A DNA stretch of 64,000 bases from Aldrovandia affinis (GCA_029706075.1 JAINUG010000207.1:795001-859000); one strand, 5' to 3'. Positions 50,309 through 62,295 are shown, counted from the stretch's first letter. Made by a program: numbers and translations. Notes: generated by a model from the sequence alone, not told the origin.

Positions 50309-52078
50309 TGCATTTAGGGAGCAGAGACTGGTTTACAACAGCTCAACTGTTTTAGCAACACCAAAGGCATGTCCCATCCTTCTATGCTATGCACGGAACA
50401 TCTTCATGTGAAAACCGCTTCTAACACCTACCCATGCTGTCTTTGGGGATATTTCATGGTGATAGATTATGTTCCATGGTTTACAGAGTTTTGTCGAAAG
50501 GGAATGACAATGGGATGATTATGTTACTCAGTGCGCTGCGGCATATTTTCGGTGTGCTCGACCCTCGCGGTAGAAATGCCCCCATGAGTGGATGTGACGG
50601 GGTGGGTGGAGCGCGTTCTCTCGCAGATCCTGTTTCACCCTGGCAGATGAAAGCTGAGAGTGTTTGGGTTCGAGTGGGGAGCCACTGCCGTTGCGTAGCG
50701 TACTGTATCGTGACTGAGAGGTGCCCTGCGGCGAGCTCTTGTAGACAGAGTAAACTAAGATGCCCGCTCTTTAAACACACACACGCTGCGTGCAGGGGCC
50801 TCATCTTATGGGGAAAAGTGAACTTATCATTTTATGTCAGTGCATGACTTAATGGATTTAAATCTTGAGAATTTAGTTTGTTGTGCCAATTGCAGTCATG
50901 CACTGCTCTGCTGTAAGGTAAGAGTGCTTACTGTTCAAATGTATGAGCTGCTATTGTCAACAGAATTCAGATTATGCAAATAGGGTAACAGAGCCTGCCA
51001 CATCATCAGATGGAATACATTAAAGGCATCATATAAGGCGTAAATACATATTTTATCTTTAGTGCACACTATTGCACGTCACCTATTTATGTGGCATCAC
51101 AGCCTCAATAAGGGTTTGTGCTCATAACTGCATCGCTATTACCCTATGGAGCAGTTTAAGAGCAACAAGAAGGAGCCAGTGGAAACGGTCTTACCGCTGA
51201 GTCTGCACTGAGCTGTGCTGGCACCCCATCTTCCTACATTTATGAAAATGGAATTAATTTATTTACAAATATCACAGAACAGGGTGATCATTGACTCATT
51301 TCTGTAGCAATTATTATCTTATTCTGATAGCAATAACTGCTCTAACTTTATGGACAAATAGTAAGTTCCAGTATATACTAGCTACTGTTTCTGTGTGTAC
51401 AGCTGATCACTTAAAAGGCTACTAAAAAGGTTTTTATTCAAAATTGTCATTTACTGAGGGGACGGATGGAGTGTTTTCAGACTTGTGGGGGATGTTTATC
51501 CCCCTATTTGTACTCTATTTGTTGGCCGGGTGCTCAGATCAAATGCTCACCGCTGACCTTAGATCAGCTTCAGTCTCCTGGGACTTGATTTACATATCAG
51601 AAGCAATGCGCCTGTGAGTGGTTTTATCACACGTGGGCTTGGGTTATGCTCCGAGAAGTGAGGAGAATTTATGGGAGATTCACTCAGACTCATTTACAGA
51701 CAAATCCATCACTCGGGCAAAGGTTTTCAACCGTAGAAGATGTGAGAGAAAAAGAGAAAACCATTTTCTCTTTCTCTGCCTCTCTCCCTAAAAACGAAAC
51801 TACCATCTGACCCGCCATGTCCAGATTTGAGATTTTTTTTCTCCTCCATATCACGCCCTCATCCGATACCCCTATTTGGTTTCCATAGGAGTGATGGCAG
51901 TCCAAAGAGATTTCAATTTTGAAGTCTCGAAATCAGACATCCCATCCTCAGACACGCTATCGCTGTTTAGAATCCCGTGCCTAAAGTCTGTCCCATGGTA
52001 CTTCGTCTACCACCTCTGAGACACACAATAAGACTGCTGACATCATCTAAAAATGTTAATTTTTACAACATTTTTGTA

Positions 52079-53640
52079 AAGAACATAAGAACATAAGAAC
52101 ATGTACTACATCTAGCTTGGACTTGAATAGCCAAAGTGTTTCTGCCTCTACTACCCGACCTGGCAAGCTGTTCCAGGCATTGACAACTCTCTGTGTAAAG
52201 AAAAACTTCCTAATATCTGTGTGGAATTTGACTTTAACTAATTTCCACCTGTGGCCTCTTGTTCTGCTGACCCCACTTTGAAAAATCTTTGGTATTTCAC
52301 TTTGTTAATCCCTTTTAGGAATTTAAAAACCTCAATCAAATCTCCCTCTCAGTCTCAGTTTGCTAAGCTTAAATAGATTGAGTGCCTTAAGTCTATCATC
52401 ATAACTTTTACCTTTCATACCAGGTATCAGTTTAGTTGCCTTCTTTGGACTTTTTCAAGAGCTTCTATATCTTTCTTGTAGTGCGGTGCCCAGAACTGCA
52501 CACAGAATTCTAAGTGAGGTTTGACAAAGGCATTATATAACATTAATATAACCTCCTTTGATTTATACTCAATACTTTTTGCTATGTATCCCAGCATCCT
52601 CACTGCTGTAGCACACTGCTTTGATGCAGATAGGCTTTAATCAACTACAATTCCTAAGTCTTTTTCAAATTGAACACCTACTAACTTTTTTCCTCCCATA
52701 AAATAGTCCTGTCTAATGCTTTTATTTCCCACATGCATAACTTTACATTTAGCAATATTGAATGTCATCTGCCATGTATCTGCCCATTTCTGGATTTTGT
52801 TTAAATCATCTTGGATTACTTTAGTCGATTTCAAACTGTTTGCCAAACCCCCAAGTTTAGTATCATCTGCAAATTTAACTATTTTGCTACTAACGTCCAT
52901 ATCAAGATCATTTATATAAATAAGGAAGAGCAGAGGTCCCAGCACCGATCCCTGTGGAACACCACTGCCCACAGCACCGAGGTCAGATAAGGCCCCACCT
53001 ACTGTTACTCTTTGTATTCGCCCTTGCAGCCAATTATGAACCCACTCTGAAACTACTCCTGCAATTCCTACTGAATTCATTTTAGCAATGAGACTCTTAT
53101 GTGGTACCTTGTCAAATGCTTTCTTAAAGTTCAAATATATAATATCATAAGCCTGGTTCAGGTCAACACACTTTGTAGCCTCTTCAAAAAAGTCCAGGTT
53201 TGCTAGGAATGACCTCCCTTTGAGAAAACCATGTTGGCTCTCCCTTAAAATACTATTATTTTTCAAGAATGATTCCAACTTATCCCTAATAATACATTCC
53301 AGCATTTTACATGCGATGCAAGTTAAACTGACAGGTCTATAGTTCCCTGGGCCAGTACGGTCCCCTTTCTTATATATTGAAATTATACTACCCTGCTTCC
53401 AGTCATCTGGTATTTCCCCAGTGATTATGGATTGAATGAAAATATCTGTCAATGGTTTATATATAATTTCCCCAAGTTCTTTGAGTACTCTGGGATATAT
53501 GCCATCCGGTCCTGCTGCCTTATCAGTCTTAAGTTTTTGTCGTTTTTGTAGTACTTCTATGTCCCTGCAGTGATTAACCAGGCGAGAGCACATCGAGGTA
53601 CCCCCATTATCTTTTGGGCACAGACTCAGCACTGCACTTC
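52079..53640 (-). mobile_element. CR1-type LINE, 5'-truncated
   Basis: The 3' end at 52079-52100 carries two to three copies of an 8-9-bp repeat (TTCTTATG on the minus strand), like the octamer tail of CR1 elements. Upstream on the minus strand are a reverse-transcriptase domain (52637-53632) and its C-terminal continuation (about 52400-52636), readable as VRMLGYIAKSIEYKSKE and VKPHLEFCVQFWAPHYKKD. The endonuclease domain is missing, so the copy is 5'-truncated near 53640. Confidence 0.9.
52637..53632 (-). pseudogene. Reverse transcriptase of the CR1-type LINE, disabled
   Basis: A 331-codon open stretch covers the reverse-transcriptase fingers and palm: KAAGPDGIYPRVLKE (38-52), NYRPVSLT (97-104), QHGFLKGRS (133-141), motif A YLNFKKAFDKV (166-176), [13 protein letters not shown] (224-236) and motif C FADDTKLGG (254-262). 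In this family it copies LINE RNA at the target site. In motif A the catalytic position normally Asp (YLDF..AFD) is Asn168, so the enzyme should be inactive. An in-frame TAA stops the frame at residue 331 (GIVVD), though homologous sequence continues beyond it. The first Met is internal to the domain, so it is not a real start. No other LINE of this type was recognised in the window. Confidence 0.9.
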
Positions 53641-54273
53641 TGACTTCAAAGCCATGAGCTGTACAACCCAGGGCATAATGTCAGTTGTAGTGCTTCGGTA
53701 AACTTCTTCTTTAAAAAAAATAAGTTCAGGTATTTAGCTCAGTGAAAATTGTGATGGGAGCTGTTCAAGAGACTCGTTACACAACACATCTGACGCATGC
53801 TCTTGTACAGGGACGTGACTGAAACCGGTCTACAGTGTTAGAGAGGGGACGTATTCTGAGGAGATTAGCTGCACACACACAGTGCATTTGTGTGTGACAG
53901 GTGCAGTGCTGGGCAGCTGAGCTCAAAATGTGTTTGTGTGTGTGTTACATTTTTGCGTGTAGCATTTATTTTGTTTGTGTTTGTGTTTCAGTCTGTGTGT
54001 TGGAGGACATGTTTTTGTCATTGTGTTGGTGGAGGTGTGTTTGTATATTGAACGTGAGTCTTGCATGCAGTGCATACGCTATGTTTGTGTGGTGGATGCG
54101 CATTATTATTCTGTGTTGGTGGGTGTGAATCTCTGTGTTGGATGTATTCTAGTCTATGGTTGGTTCTACAGTGTGTCTTTGCATTGGCAGGTGCTTGTAT
54201 CTGTGTCGGTGGACATGTTAGAGCATAGTAAAAGCAGTGCCACAAAGAGGTGTGTAATCCATTTAATCAAAAA
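53641..54273. other. TG-rich intron sequence
   Basis: No gene is seen. From about 53920 to 54215 the sequence is TG-rich with recurring TGTGTTGGTGG and TGTGTTTGT words. It looks like a diverged relative of the minisatellite at 54575. Confidence 0.5.
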
Positions 54274-54433
54274 CAGTAACACTTCCACCACACTTCACAA
54301 TCAACAGCAAGAGAAAAAAGGCATGAACACATGATAATCTGTATTGGTGCCCAGTTATTATTTGCTGCCAAATACTTTGCACACCAGAATGTTGCTATCT
54401 GTAGAGTACATAGCTGTCAGAACTAACATTATT
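54274..54433 (+). repeat. Dispersed repeat A, copy 2
   Basis: Diverged copy of 46937-47110 in the same orientation (see that entry for landmarks), about 7.3 kb away. Confidence 0.65.
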
Positions 54434-54574
54434 TGTTCCACCCTCTGCCTCGAAAAACCCCTGTTCTGTCTGAAAGTTTATACCTTCATGCACCTGCAGT
54501 GTTGGAAGAACTGTTAAGAGATGCTTGTCAACTAATCTTGATTTATTGTGATCTACTGTACATTTATGCACTAG

Positions 54575-55068
54575 TGGGCTCATGTTTGTGTGCTGGAGGG
54601 CCCGATTCTGTGTGCTGGTGGGCCCAATTTTGTGTGCTGGTCGGCTCATGTTTGTGTGCTGATGGGCCCAATTTTTGTGTGCTGGTGGGCTCATGTTTGT
54701 GTGCTGATGGGCCCAATTTTGTGTGCTGGTGGGCTGATGTTTGTGTGTTGATAGGCCCAATTTTTGTGTGCTGGTGGGCTCATGTTTGTGTGCTGGTGGG
54801 CTCATGTTTGTGTGCTGATGGGCCCAATTTTTGTGTGCTGGTGGGCTCATGTTTGTGTGCTGATGGGCCCAATTTTTGTGTGCTGGTGGGCTCATGTTTG
54901 TGTGCTGATAGGCCCAATTTTTGTGTGCTGGTGGGCTCATGTTTGTGTGCTGATGGGCCCAATTTTTGTGTGCTGGTGGGCTCATGTTTGTGTGCTGGTG
55001 GACCCAATTTTGTGTGCTGGAGGGCCCGATTTTGTGTGCTGGTGGGCTCATGTTTGTGTGGCTGATGT
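54575..55068. repeat. Minisatellite with ~45-bp unit (two ~22-bp half units)
   Basis: About eleven units alternate GGTGGGCTCATGTTTGTGTG CT and GATGGGCCCAATTTTTGTGT GCT. Point changes and one-base differences occur between units, with a few half-unit duplications near 54780. Because 45 is divisible by three, several frames stay open on both strands. The result is ORFs of up to 287 codons made of a 15-residue repeat. Confidence 0.95.
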
Positions 55069-55924
55069 ACAATAGGCAACGTATAATGTACAATTGTGTG
55101 TTGGTGGGTGTGTGCGTTTGTGTGTCGGCAAACGTGTTAGGGAGTAGAGAAAGAGGCATTGTGTCTGTCAAGAGCGGCACGCTCACAAGAGTGTGGAGGT
55201 GTCTCAGTTTCAGGGAAACCAAACGCTTAGAGTTGAGGAACAAGATGAGGAGTAGCATCTAATTCATTGTCACTTTTGTTACACATAGACCAACAGTGGA
55301 ACAATGGGCACTCAACAGCAATGATGAGACACAAATTATTATTTATTGTATTTATATATGTATTTGCCCACATTTTTTCAGTTCATAATTTGTAATGGCA
55401 AAGCATTGTGCCTCTCGAGTTTCTGCCGTACCAATTACAACCATTAATCACTTTTGTATTATTTTATTTTTAATTTTAATGTCTTGTGTGACATGTTCCG
55501 TGCTATATGGTGTTCAATTGCTCTGTAAGTACAACTGAGTTTTTGCAATGGTCAAACTTTATTGAGGGCCTATTTATATTGCAAGAAAAGCTATTAAATG
55601 CATCACTATTAAATAAGTTGAATTACAAGTTTTAATTAAATGTGAGTTATTTTTCTAAATAGTAAACAGATAGAGAGCAGGTAATAAATAAGTAATGACC
55701 TGTGAAATTAGTAGCATGGAATCATTTAGCAATTCTTGTTTTAAAAAATTTACTTTTCTTTTTTTCAGATATATTTTTTTTGTATTCAAGGTTAAATACA
55801 ATAAAGAACTTCCCAGCCAAAGTGGTGTACAAACTATTAACTTTATTACCTCTTTGTTGCTTGCTTGCTCTTTGAGTCAAAGACATTGAAGTAAAAGGTA
55901 ATATAAGTAGACACATTAAGTAGT
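55069..55924. other. Intron, no gene seen
   Basis: AT-rich unique sequence between the minisatellite and the split SINE. Nothing recognisable. Confidence 0.5.
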
Positions 55925-56229
55925 AAAATAAGTCTTATTTTATGGTTAAGGAACTGGATTTGTAACTCTGAGATTGAAGGATCGATTCAGATGGGGCACT
56001 GCCATTATAATCTTGAAGCAAGGTGAAGTACTTAACTTGAATTGCTTCAGTAAATACAGGTAATTACCAAAATAAAGGAAACACCAACATAAAGTGTTTT
56101 AATTGGGCATTGGGCCACCAGAAGGACTTGTGCAATGCGCCTTGGCATAGATTCTGGAAGTGCCTGGAACCCTATTGGAAGGATGCATCAGCATTCTTCC
56201 ATAAGAAATTCCATCATTTAGAGTTTTGT

Positions 56230-57650
56230 TTTCGCCGCCCCACAACACAGTACGGCACAGCACAGTTACCAATCCATGCTCCCATGTTTTGTCGCTTTTT
56301 CCACCACAAGCGACCCATACCGAACCTAAGTACCCGTTCTGAATTTAGCTACTGCTCTGTTTAGGTACTACTGAGCCGGACAGGCACCACAGTGTGGAGC
56401 TAGAAATACTGCAGACCATTGATTTGTCAAGCGCAATCATCACAGAACCGTCACGTTGAATCTCAGACGGGCTCAGACACAACTGCCATTGTTTTTTTTA
56501 GCTTCACTTCAATTATTGTCAGGCTATTATTTTAAAAGTATAATATAAAGTTTGCCATTATTGTCAGGTCTGCATGATTCTATGAGTTAGGGTTGTGTTA
56601 CGAAAACTGAAATAAACATCTTCTTTGAAAGGACAAAGTATAGTATTGTCATTTTCATTCACCCAATTAGAATATACATTTTCACAGTACAACATTTCCA
56701 TTCCTCACATAAATAGATTTTTAGGAAGATATAGGAATCGCTTCGATGCATTCCGATGCTCGAGCTAAATAAATTGCCTTCATGTGCCTTCATAAATTGA
56801 CACTTGCATTAAAAAATGTTTTGCTCCTAGCTAGGGCTGCACGTTATAGGCAAAATGTCATATAATCTTGCTGCATATTGCGATTGCGATATAGCACGCG
56901 ATGTAACAAAACACATGGGTGGAAAATTGATCATTGATCTACAGTATGTGTTCTAGACATCATGGAATAGGCATTATATGGTAAATTAGTTCTGGGGCGA
57001 CAAAGCTAATCTGTGAGTATGTGTGGGAAACAAATGTAAGACAAAACATGCCCAGCATTGAGCATTGCTTTAGACTTATATTGCAAATTTTGGCGGCAGG
57101 ATATTGCAAATGTTCATATAGAAATAGAGATCGGAATATGATATATCGTTCACTACTACTCGTAGCTTGTGCTGGACATATTTTTGCAGTGACAAGCTAC
57201 ATAAAAGCTCAGATGTAAACACAAAGACAAATATAGCTAATGTTTTTGTTTTTATACGATTGAAAAATGTCAAAGGACCAACGCCAAATAATAAATATGA
57301 AAGATTATATAGCCTAGTGTGAAGTCACTGCATGGTACCTCCTGCACTCGCTGCCCCCACATGACTCCCAAATGCCTAGGTAGAGGTAAGAAAATTGTAG
57401 TTAATGTCACAGAAAGCCGTGTTCTGCTTTTGTGAATTTGAGCTGGAATGCTCACAATGTCAATGCTAATGTCACCACAGCGGTCGCATAATTTTTTGTC
57501 ACTTCAGATAACTTCTATCTAACTCTTCCCATCTTCATGGTTCTGTTGTGCGGTGGAAAAACGACACAGGGACTCAACCCTTGAAGAGGATAGTTACGGG
57601 TACGGATGGTCACCGTGCCGTGCCGTACCGTGCTGTCAGTGGAAAAACGT
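56230..57650. mobile_element. DNA transposon nested in the Tc1-like element
   Basis: The ends are inverted copies of about 35 bp: left at about 56233-56265 (CACAGTACGGCACAGCAC) and right at about 57614-57649 (CCGTGCCGTACCGTGCTG). Inverted similarity continues further inward (TTTTTCCACCACAAGCGAC against GTGCGGTGGAAAAACGAC). The flanks join into continuous Tc1 sequence. No transposase ORF is seen, so it is non-autonomous. The superfamily is not clear to me; the target duplication cannot be read with confidence. Confidence 0.78.
56831..56900 (+). mobile_element. hAT-like terminus inside the nested transposon
   Basis: CTAGGGCTGCACGTTATAGG followed by TATTGCGATTGCGATATAGC matches the start of many fish hAT elements (TAGGGCTGCACGAT). 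The opposite end is not found with certainty. AT-rich ATATTGCAAAT segments near 57075-57110 may be its inner part. Confidence 0.5.
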
Positions 57651-58734
57651 CATAAGTATTCAATTGGGTTGAGATTTGGTGACCTCAATGGCCATGGCAT
57701 ATGGCTTACATCGTATTTATGCTCCTCAAACCATTCAGTGACCTCTTGTGCCCTGTGGATGGGGTTATTGTCATCCTTGAAGAGACCACTCCTGTCAGGA
57801 CAGAAATGCTTCACCATAGGTTAATCACTCAGAATGGCTTTGTATTTATTGGCGTTTCCTTGCTTTCTGAGGAGTTGAGTGGACCTAAACCATGGCAGGA
57901 AAATGCACCCCATACCAAAAGAGAGCCGCCAGAACGCTTCACTGTGAGAAACAAGCACGCGGGCCTGTAGGTTTCTTTTGGCGTGCACCACACATGCACT
58001 CGTTTGCCTGCTGATAACAGTGAAGGATGACCCATCTGACCATATCACTTTTTTTCACTGCTCAGTAAACCACTGCCTGTGTTCTTTGTACCACTTTACT
58101 CACAATTTGCATTTTTAGGCGTAATAATGGGTTTGTGCATTGCAATGTGGTCATAGTTATCCCTCTCTGTGATGTTCTCGACAGACTGTTGATGAAAATG
58201 TCCAGAGTTGCTCATCTCTTTTGTCTTGCATCTCGAACCAATGCACAGACATCACAGTCGAGGAGAATATGCTTTCGACCACAGTGGCCCCTAGTTGATG
58301 ATCTTTCCCTCAGACTTCCATGCTAACATCACATTAGTTACTGCTCCTCATGAAACATCAACAACTTGAGAGGTCTTTCTCACTGAAGCTCCTGCTAAAC
58401 CTGCCCCAACAATCACCCCTCTTTCAAAGTCACTGAGATCTCTTCTAGTCATTGTAGGCAAAATAATGGGCAACTGGGCCTGCCCAACATTTTCATCTAT
58501 GACTCTAAGCATAAATGCTTAGTTAACTCAAGCACCACACCTGTGTGGAAGCACTTTCTTTCAATATACTTTGTATCCCCCATTTAATTAAGTGTTTCCT
58601 TTATTTTTTCAGTTACATGTATCTCCGTGTGTAAATGGGTTGTATGTTAAAAAATGTAATCTGTGTTAGTCGCTCTGGATAAGACTATCTGCTAAATGCC
58701 TAAATGTAACATATCATACATGATGTTTAGACAT

Positions 58735-58800
58735 TACCTTACATGTATTTAGCAGACTCACACTTATCCATAATGACTTATGGGGGAAAGTACATTAGTG
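58735..58800 (-). mobile_element. SINE 3' core fragment, minus strand
   Basis: TACATGTATTTAGCAGACTC and TTATCCATAATGACTTA correspond to the reverse-oriented SINE core. It is adjacent to the split SINE but in the opposite orientation. No tRNA-like head is seen. Confidence 0.55.
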
Positions 58801-58927
58801 CATATGGAAGGTATTTATAAGACTGAAGAAAAGAGAAACAGCATCCCTGAAGGAAACAATAGTGCAAGAAGTGCTAAATAAATAAATACAATTTACTGTA
58901 CATACTTGACTAGACAGATTAATCTAG

Positions 58928-59027
58928 CATAAGTGTTAAACAACCTAAATCAATACCTAACATAACTGTTAAACACACCTAAATCAATACCTAACATAAC
59001 TGCTAATTAACCTTAAACAATATCTAA
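58928..59027. repeat. Three-copy 33-34-bp tandem repeat
   Basis: Units beginning CATAA(G/C)TG at 58928, 58961 and 58995 share CCTAAATCAATACCTAA. The third is the most diverged. Confidence 0.85.
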
Positions 59028-59165
59028 TATAAATTGCCCGTAGGCTATGGAATGAATTTAAGAACCTCCAGGGATGCAGTCTAACGCATGCTGGGAGACT
59101 TCAGCCCCCCGACCCTGACCAGGAAGAGATAATGGATGGATGGATTCTGCTGTCCTAAACAATAT

Positions 59166-59272
59166 CACCATGGGAAACTCACTGGGGAGACTTGCGACTA
59201 TGCAGAGGGAGGGATGGGTCCTGACCACCATGGGAAACTCACTGGGGAGGTGCGACTATGCAGGGGACGGGA
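59166..59272. repeat. Two-copy ~59-bp tandem duplication
   Basis: CACCATGGGAAACTCACTGG starts both units (59166 and 59225), and TGCGACTATGCAG recurs in each. The second unit differs by small indels. Confidence 0.9.
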
Positions 59273-61662
59273 GATCACACCCACACACAGGATCCTCGGG
59301 TTCAGACGAGTGCCCCGTTTATTAGCTGGCAAACAAGCAAATCATTCAGATGGCGGAATGTAATTAATAATGCTCCAGCTCTGTCTTCATCACAATTGTA
59401 AGGATGGGGGTAGAAAATGTGCATATATAGTTTTATAAATACCAAATTAAATAGTGATAATATAGTTTTACATATACTTAGCTAATAAATTTACATCACA
59501 AGAACCCATATTCTCGTTTACCTGAACATGAGATTGTGGGGCAAGGCTCAATATAAAGTAAGTAATATGTACTATATTACTGTTTATAAGTAATATAAAC
59601 TGCTAGCTAGCATAAAATATTAAAGCTAACATGCAAAAAATACATTTCCAACACAGTAAATTACATAATATGCCTGGAAAACACGCAAATAAGTTGGATT
59701 GTCAATCAGAATGGATTTGATAATGCTCCAGCTCCTGTCCATGAAGATAAAATACAATCAACTTTGTGTAGACCATGCCTCATTAGCTAGCATCTTAAAC
59801 ATTCCAGAAATGTATCTCGCACCAAGTAGCTAGCTAGCATCAATATAATCAATAAAGCAAGTAAAATACACATCTGAGATAGTCTGATCTCCACAACATG
59901 TAATGCTTATACATGAATGTATAATGTATTTATGCCACACTTGAAAATACTTACGATTTTCCATTTGACTGCTTTGACTCTATATCCAAGTGTGTTTAGG
60001 AATGTACTGTCAGGTACTTACTGCAAATAAATTGACCACCAAATTCAATTACAATTAAGATGAGGGCAAAGTGTACAAGTATGTTCTGTTGCTTTGTCAT
60101 ATATAGAACCTCTTTAGTTTTGAATAGTTTAAAATGCTTTAATTATAATTATGTGCAAAGTAAATGTCTGGCTGAATAGACTGTTATCGGTTCCAGTTTT
60201 TTTCCCTCTGGACATACCTGCCTCTCATGTCATAACCCTGAGGTTAATACTCCAAAGTGTAGAGTGCTGCTTTTAGCACTCCCCAGCTCACATTAATATT
60301 TAAATTGTGGAAAGTGAAATGGAATGGAAAAAAACTTAATTAGATGACAGGAACCTCTTGCTATTTAATACAGAATAGATTTACTTGCATACATTTCTGC
60401 TCTATACCATTTTATATTTTATATATATATATATATCCTGTAAATTGGACTCCCCACTGTCACACTGCCCCCTTATCATATGTTTCATAAAATACTGCTA
60501 ATTAAATAATAAAGAATTTAACACACTAATCAAGGTAAGCGCACTCCAGCTGACACTGCTATGTTAGACTGAATCATTTAATTACGGTGTACGACACCAT
60601 GCGGAATCTGTGAGTTAATAACATTTAATTCAGCTTGTAATTAAAAAGGCTCATCAAAATGTTATGCGCTCTCACCACATCAGTACACCATGCATCAGTG
60701 TACCCTGCAGGGATGATAGAGACGGCTATTGACTGCTAGTCTGAATTATGGGGTATGTGCATGGCAAAGTATTTAGTGAACCAATCAAATCGGATATGAG
60801 CAATATCACTGAATGGTAAAATCTGTGTGAGTGACACTAAAAAGGAATACTACAGAATTTTGTTGAAAACACTTAATTGTGCTGAACACTTTCCTTTCCT
60901 TATCTCTATATTATATCAATCAATCAATCAATCAATCTTTATTTTTGTATAGCGCCATTTACAAACAGGTTGTCACACAACGCTTCACAATTGGCATTTT
61001 CCAGAGGGAATCAAAAAACCAGAAAACCATTGGAGCCAATGTGGGAGACTGGAAAATTATTCCCTGACCCCTTAAAAGGCGGTCGAGATGAACTCCTGGA
61101 AAATGGTGGGATACAGAGAAAAACAACACAAATAGTCCTTGAGGCTCATGAGGCTTAACAGACCACCGGAAGGGCATTCTAAGTGTAGGAGTGGGGTGGA
61201 CCTCATCCCTCCAGATACCAGGGCAGGGCGGGGGATGGAACCAGCAGCTAGGGTCTGGGCCAGCGGCATCCGGCTAATACATGGCAGGGGTTGGGGGTTG
61301 ACTCTGGGGCAGGTGAGCTCCGGGCAGGTGCCACGAAGCCGCGGAGAAAAGACGAAAGGTGCAATTATGACTATGATAAATATCACACCGGATCAGGGGA
61401 AAGAGTAGTGATAACACTTTTGCACCAGCAGAAGTAATCTAGGGCAGCATAACTAATTAGGTGAGTGGCACAGGGAGCACGCAGCCATGAGGGCACTCAG
61501 AGACCATCCCACCACATCATCAGCAGTCCTGATAGGGGCGGATCATCACTTATGATTGGTGACAGTAAGGATAGCTCATTGCACCAGAAGGCTCTATTGC
61601 TACGGCCCCTCCACATCTGCACCTGATGACTATAAGAGAGACTAAAGAGATGTGTTTTTAAC

Positions 61663-62283
61663 CTAGACTTGAACAGCTCTGCCACCTGCTGTATTTTTTG
61701 ATATTCTAGGGACTACCAAGTTGCCTGCATCTTGTGAGCGAAGTGAATGTGGGGGATTGTACGGATGAAGTAGATCCGTCAAGTAAGAGGGTGCAAGTCC
61801 ATGCAACACCTTATAGGTTAAGAGGAGTACCTTATAGTCTACACGATAGTTTATAGGAAGCCAGTGAAGTGACGCTAACACAGGACTAATGTGCTCATAT
61901 TTCTTTGTTCTAGTCAGGATCCTTGCAGCAGCATTCTGTACGAGTTGTAGGCTCCTGAGTGAGGTATTGGAACAGCCAGACAGTAATGCATTGCAATAAT
62001 CTAATCTAGATGTAACAAAGGCATGTACCAATTTTTCTGCATCTATTAATGACAGGAAGCCCCTAATTTTGGCAATATTCCTCAGGTGAAAAAAGGCTAC
62101 TCTGGAAATGTTTTTGATGTGACTATCAAATGAGAGACCAGGATCTATAGTAACACCAAGGTCTTTTACCACCAAACTTGCAGCAACAGAGCAACCATCC
62201 AGATTAAGAGATAAATCAGATAACCCTCTTCTGAGGTTTTTGGGCCCCAAGACCAACATCTCTGTTTTATCAGTATTCAACAA
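61663..62283 (-). pseudogene. C-terminal part of the L2 reverse-transcriptase protein
   Basis: A 206-codon open stretch starts MLNTDKTEMLVLGPK, just after the polymerase motifs. It has NLDGCSVAASLVVKDLGVTID, the conserved FFHLRNIAKIR, LVHAFVTSRLDYCNALL, LQNAAARILT and SLHWLPINYRVDYKVLLLTYK. These are standard L2 ORF2 thumb and C-terminal blocks. It continues the protein of 62296-62538 after a stop or frame break near 62284-62295. Its Met is internal, so it is not a translation start. Confidence 0.9.
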
Positions 62284-62295
62284 TAGAATTTAATC

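Larger units (their letters stand above)
48956..52078. other. Downstream intron, no gene seen
   Basis: Unique DNA with two simple-sequence blocks listed separately (49880, 50160). The ORFs here (for example 48967-49371 minus, 50434-50847 plus) show no domain or splice pattern. Confidence 0.45.
56057..58619 (-). pseudogene. Tc1-like transposon inside the SINE, itself interrupted
   Basis: The left end CAGGTAATTACCAAAATAAA and the right end, on the opposite strand, CATGTAACTGAAAAAATAAA form the inverted repeat. TA flanks both ends (56055-56056, 58620-58621). Minus-strand transposase pieces are readable, for example VWCTPKET and SLLVWGAFSCHGLGPL at about 57830-58030. Removing the insert at 56230-57650 leaves about 1.14 kb, close to a full Tc1-type element. 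Several frame breaks make it inactive. The same terminal family is found at 4125 and 20054. Confidence 0.88.
55925..58705 (+). mobile_element. tRNA-derived SINE split by a transposon
   Basis: The left half (about 55925-56056) has the tRNA-like head TTATGGTTAAGGAACTGG, a B-box region (GGATCGATTCAG) and TTGCTTCAGTAAATA. The right half (58622-58705) continues with GTGTGTAAATGGGTTG and the conserved 3' core GTCGCTCTGGATAAG ... CTGCTAAATGCC. The order agrees with the minus-strand SINE at 5999 and the copy at 34332. The two halves are separated by a Tc1-like element with TA on both sides. Confidence 0.88.
58801..60914. other. Intron with two small tandem repeats
   Basis: No gene is seen. It contains the tandem repeats at 58928 and 59166, an (AT)n run at about 60416-60436, and otherwise AT-rich unique sequence. 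Confidence 0.5.

Noticed and set aside
54575-55068. Regularly spaced repeats resembling a CRISPR array
   Set aside because: The 'spacers' are themselves repeated half units, there are no cas genes, and the DNA is clearly vertebrate.
54395-55258. 287-codon ORF (minus) and 210-codon ORF (plus) that look like repeat proteins
   Set aside because: They are translations of a 45-bp minisatellite, open because the unit is a multiple of three; no start context, splice sites or unique domain.
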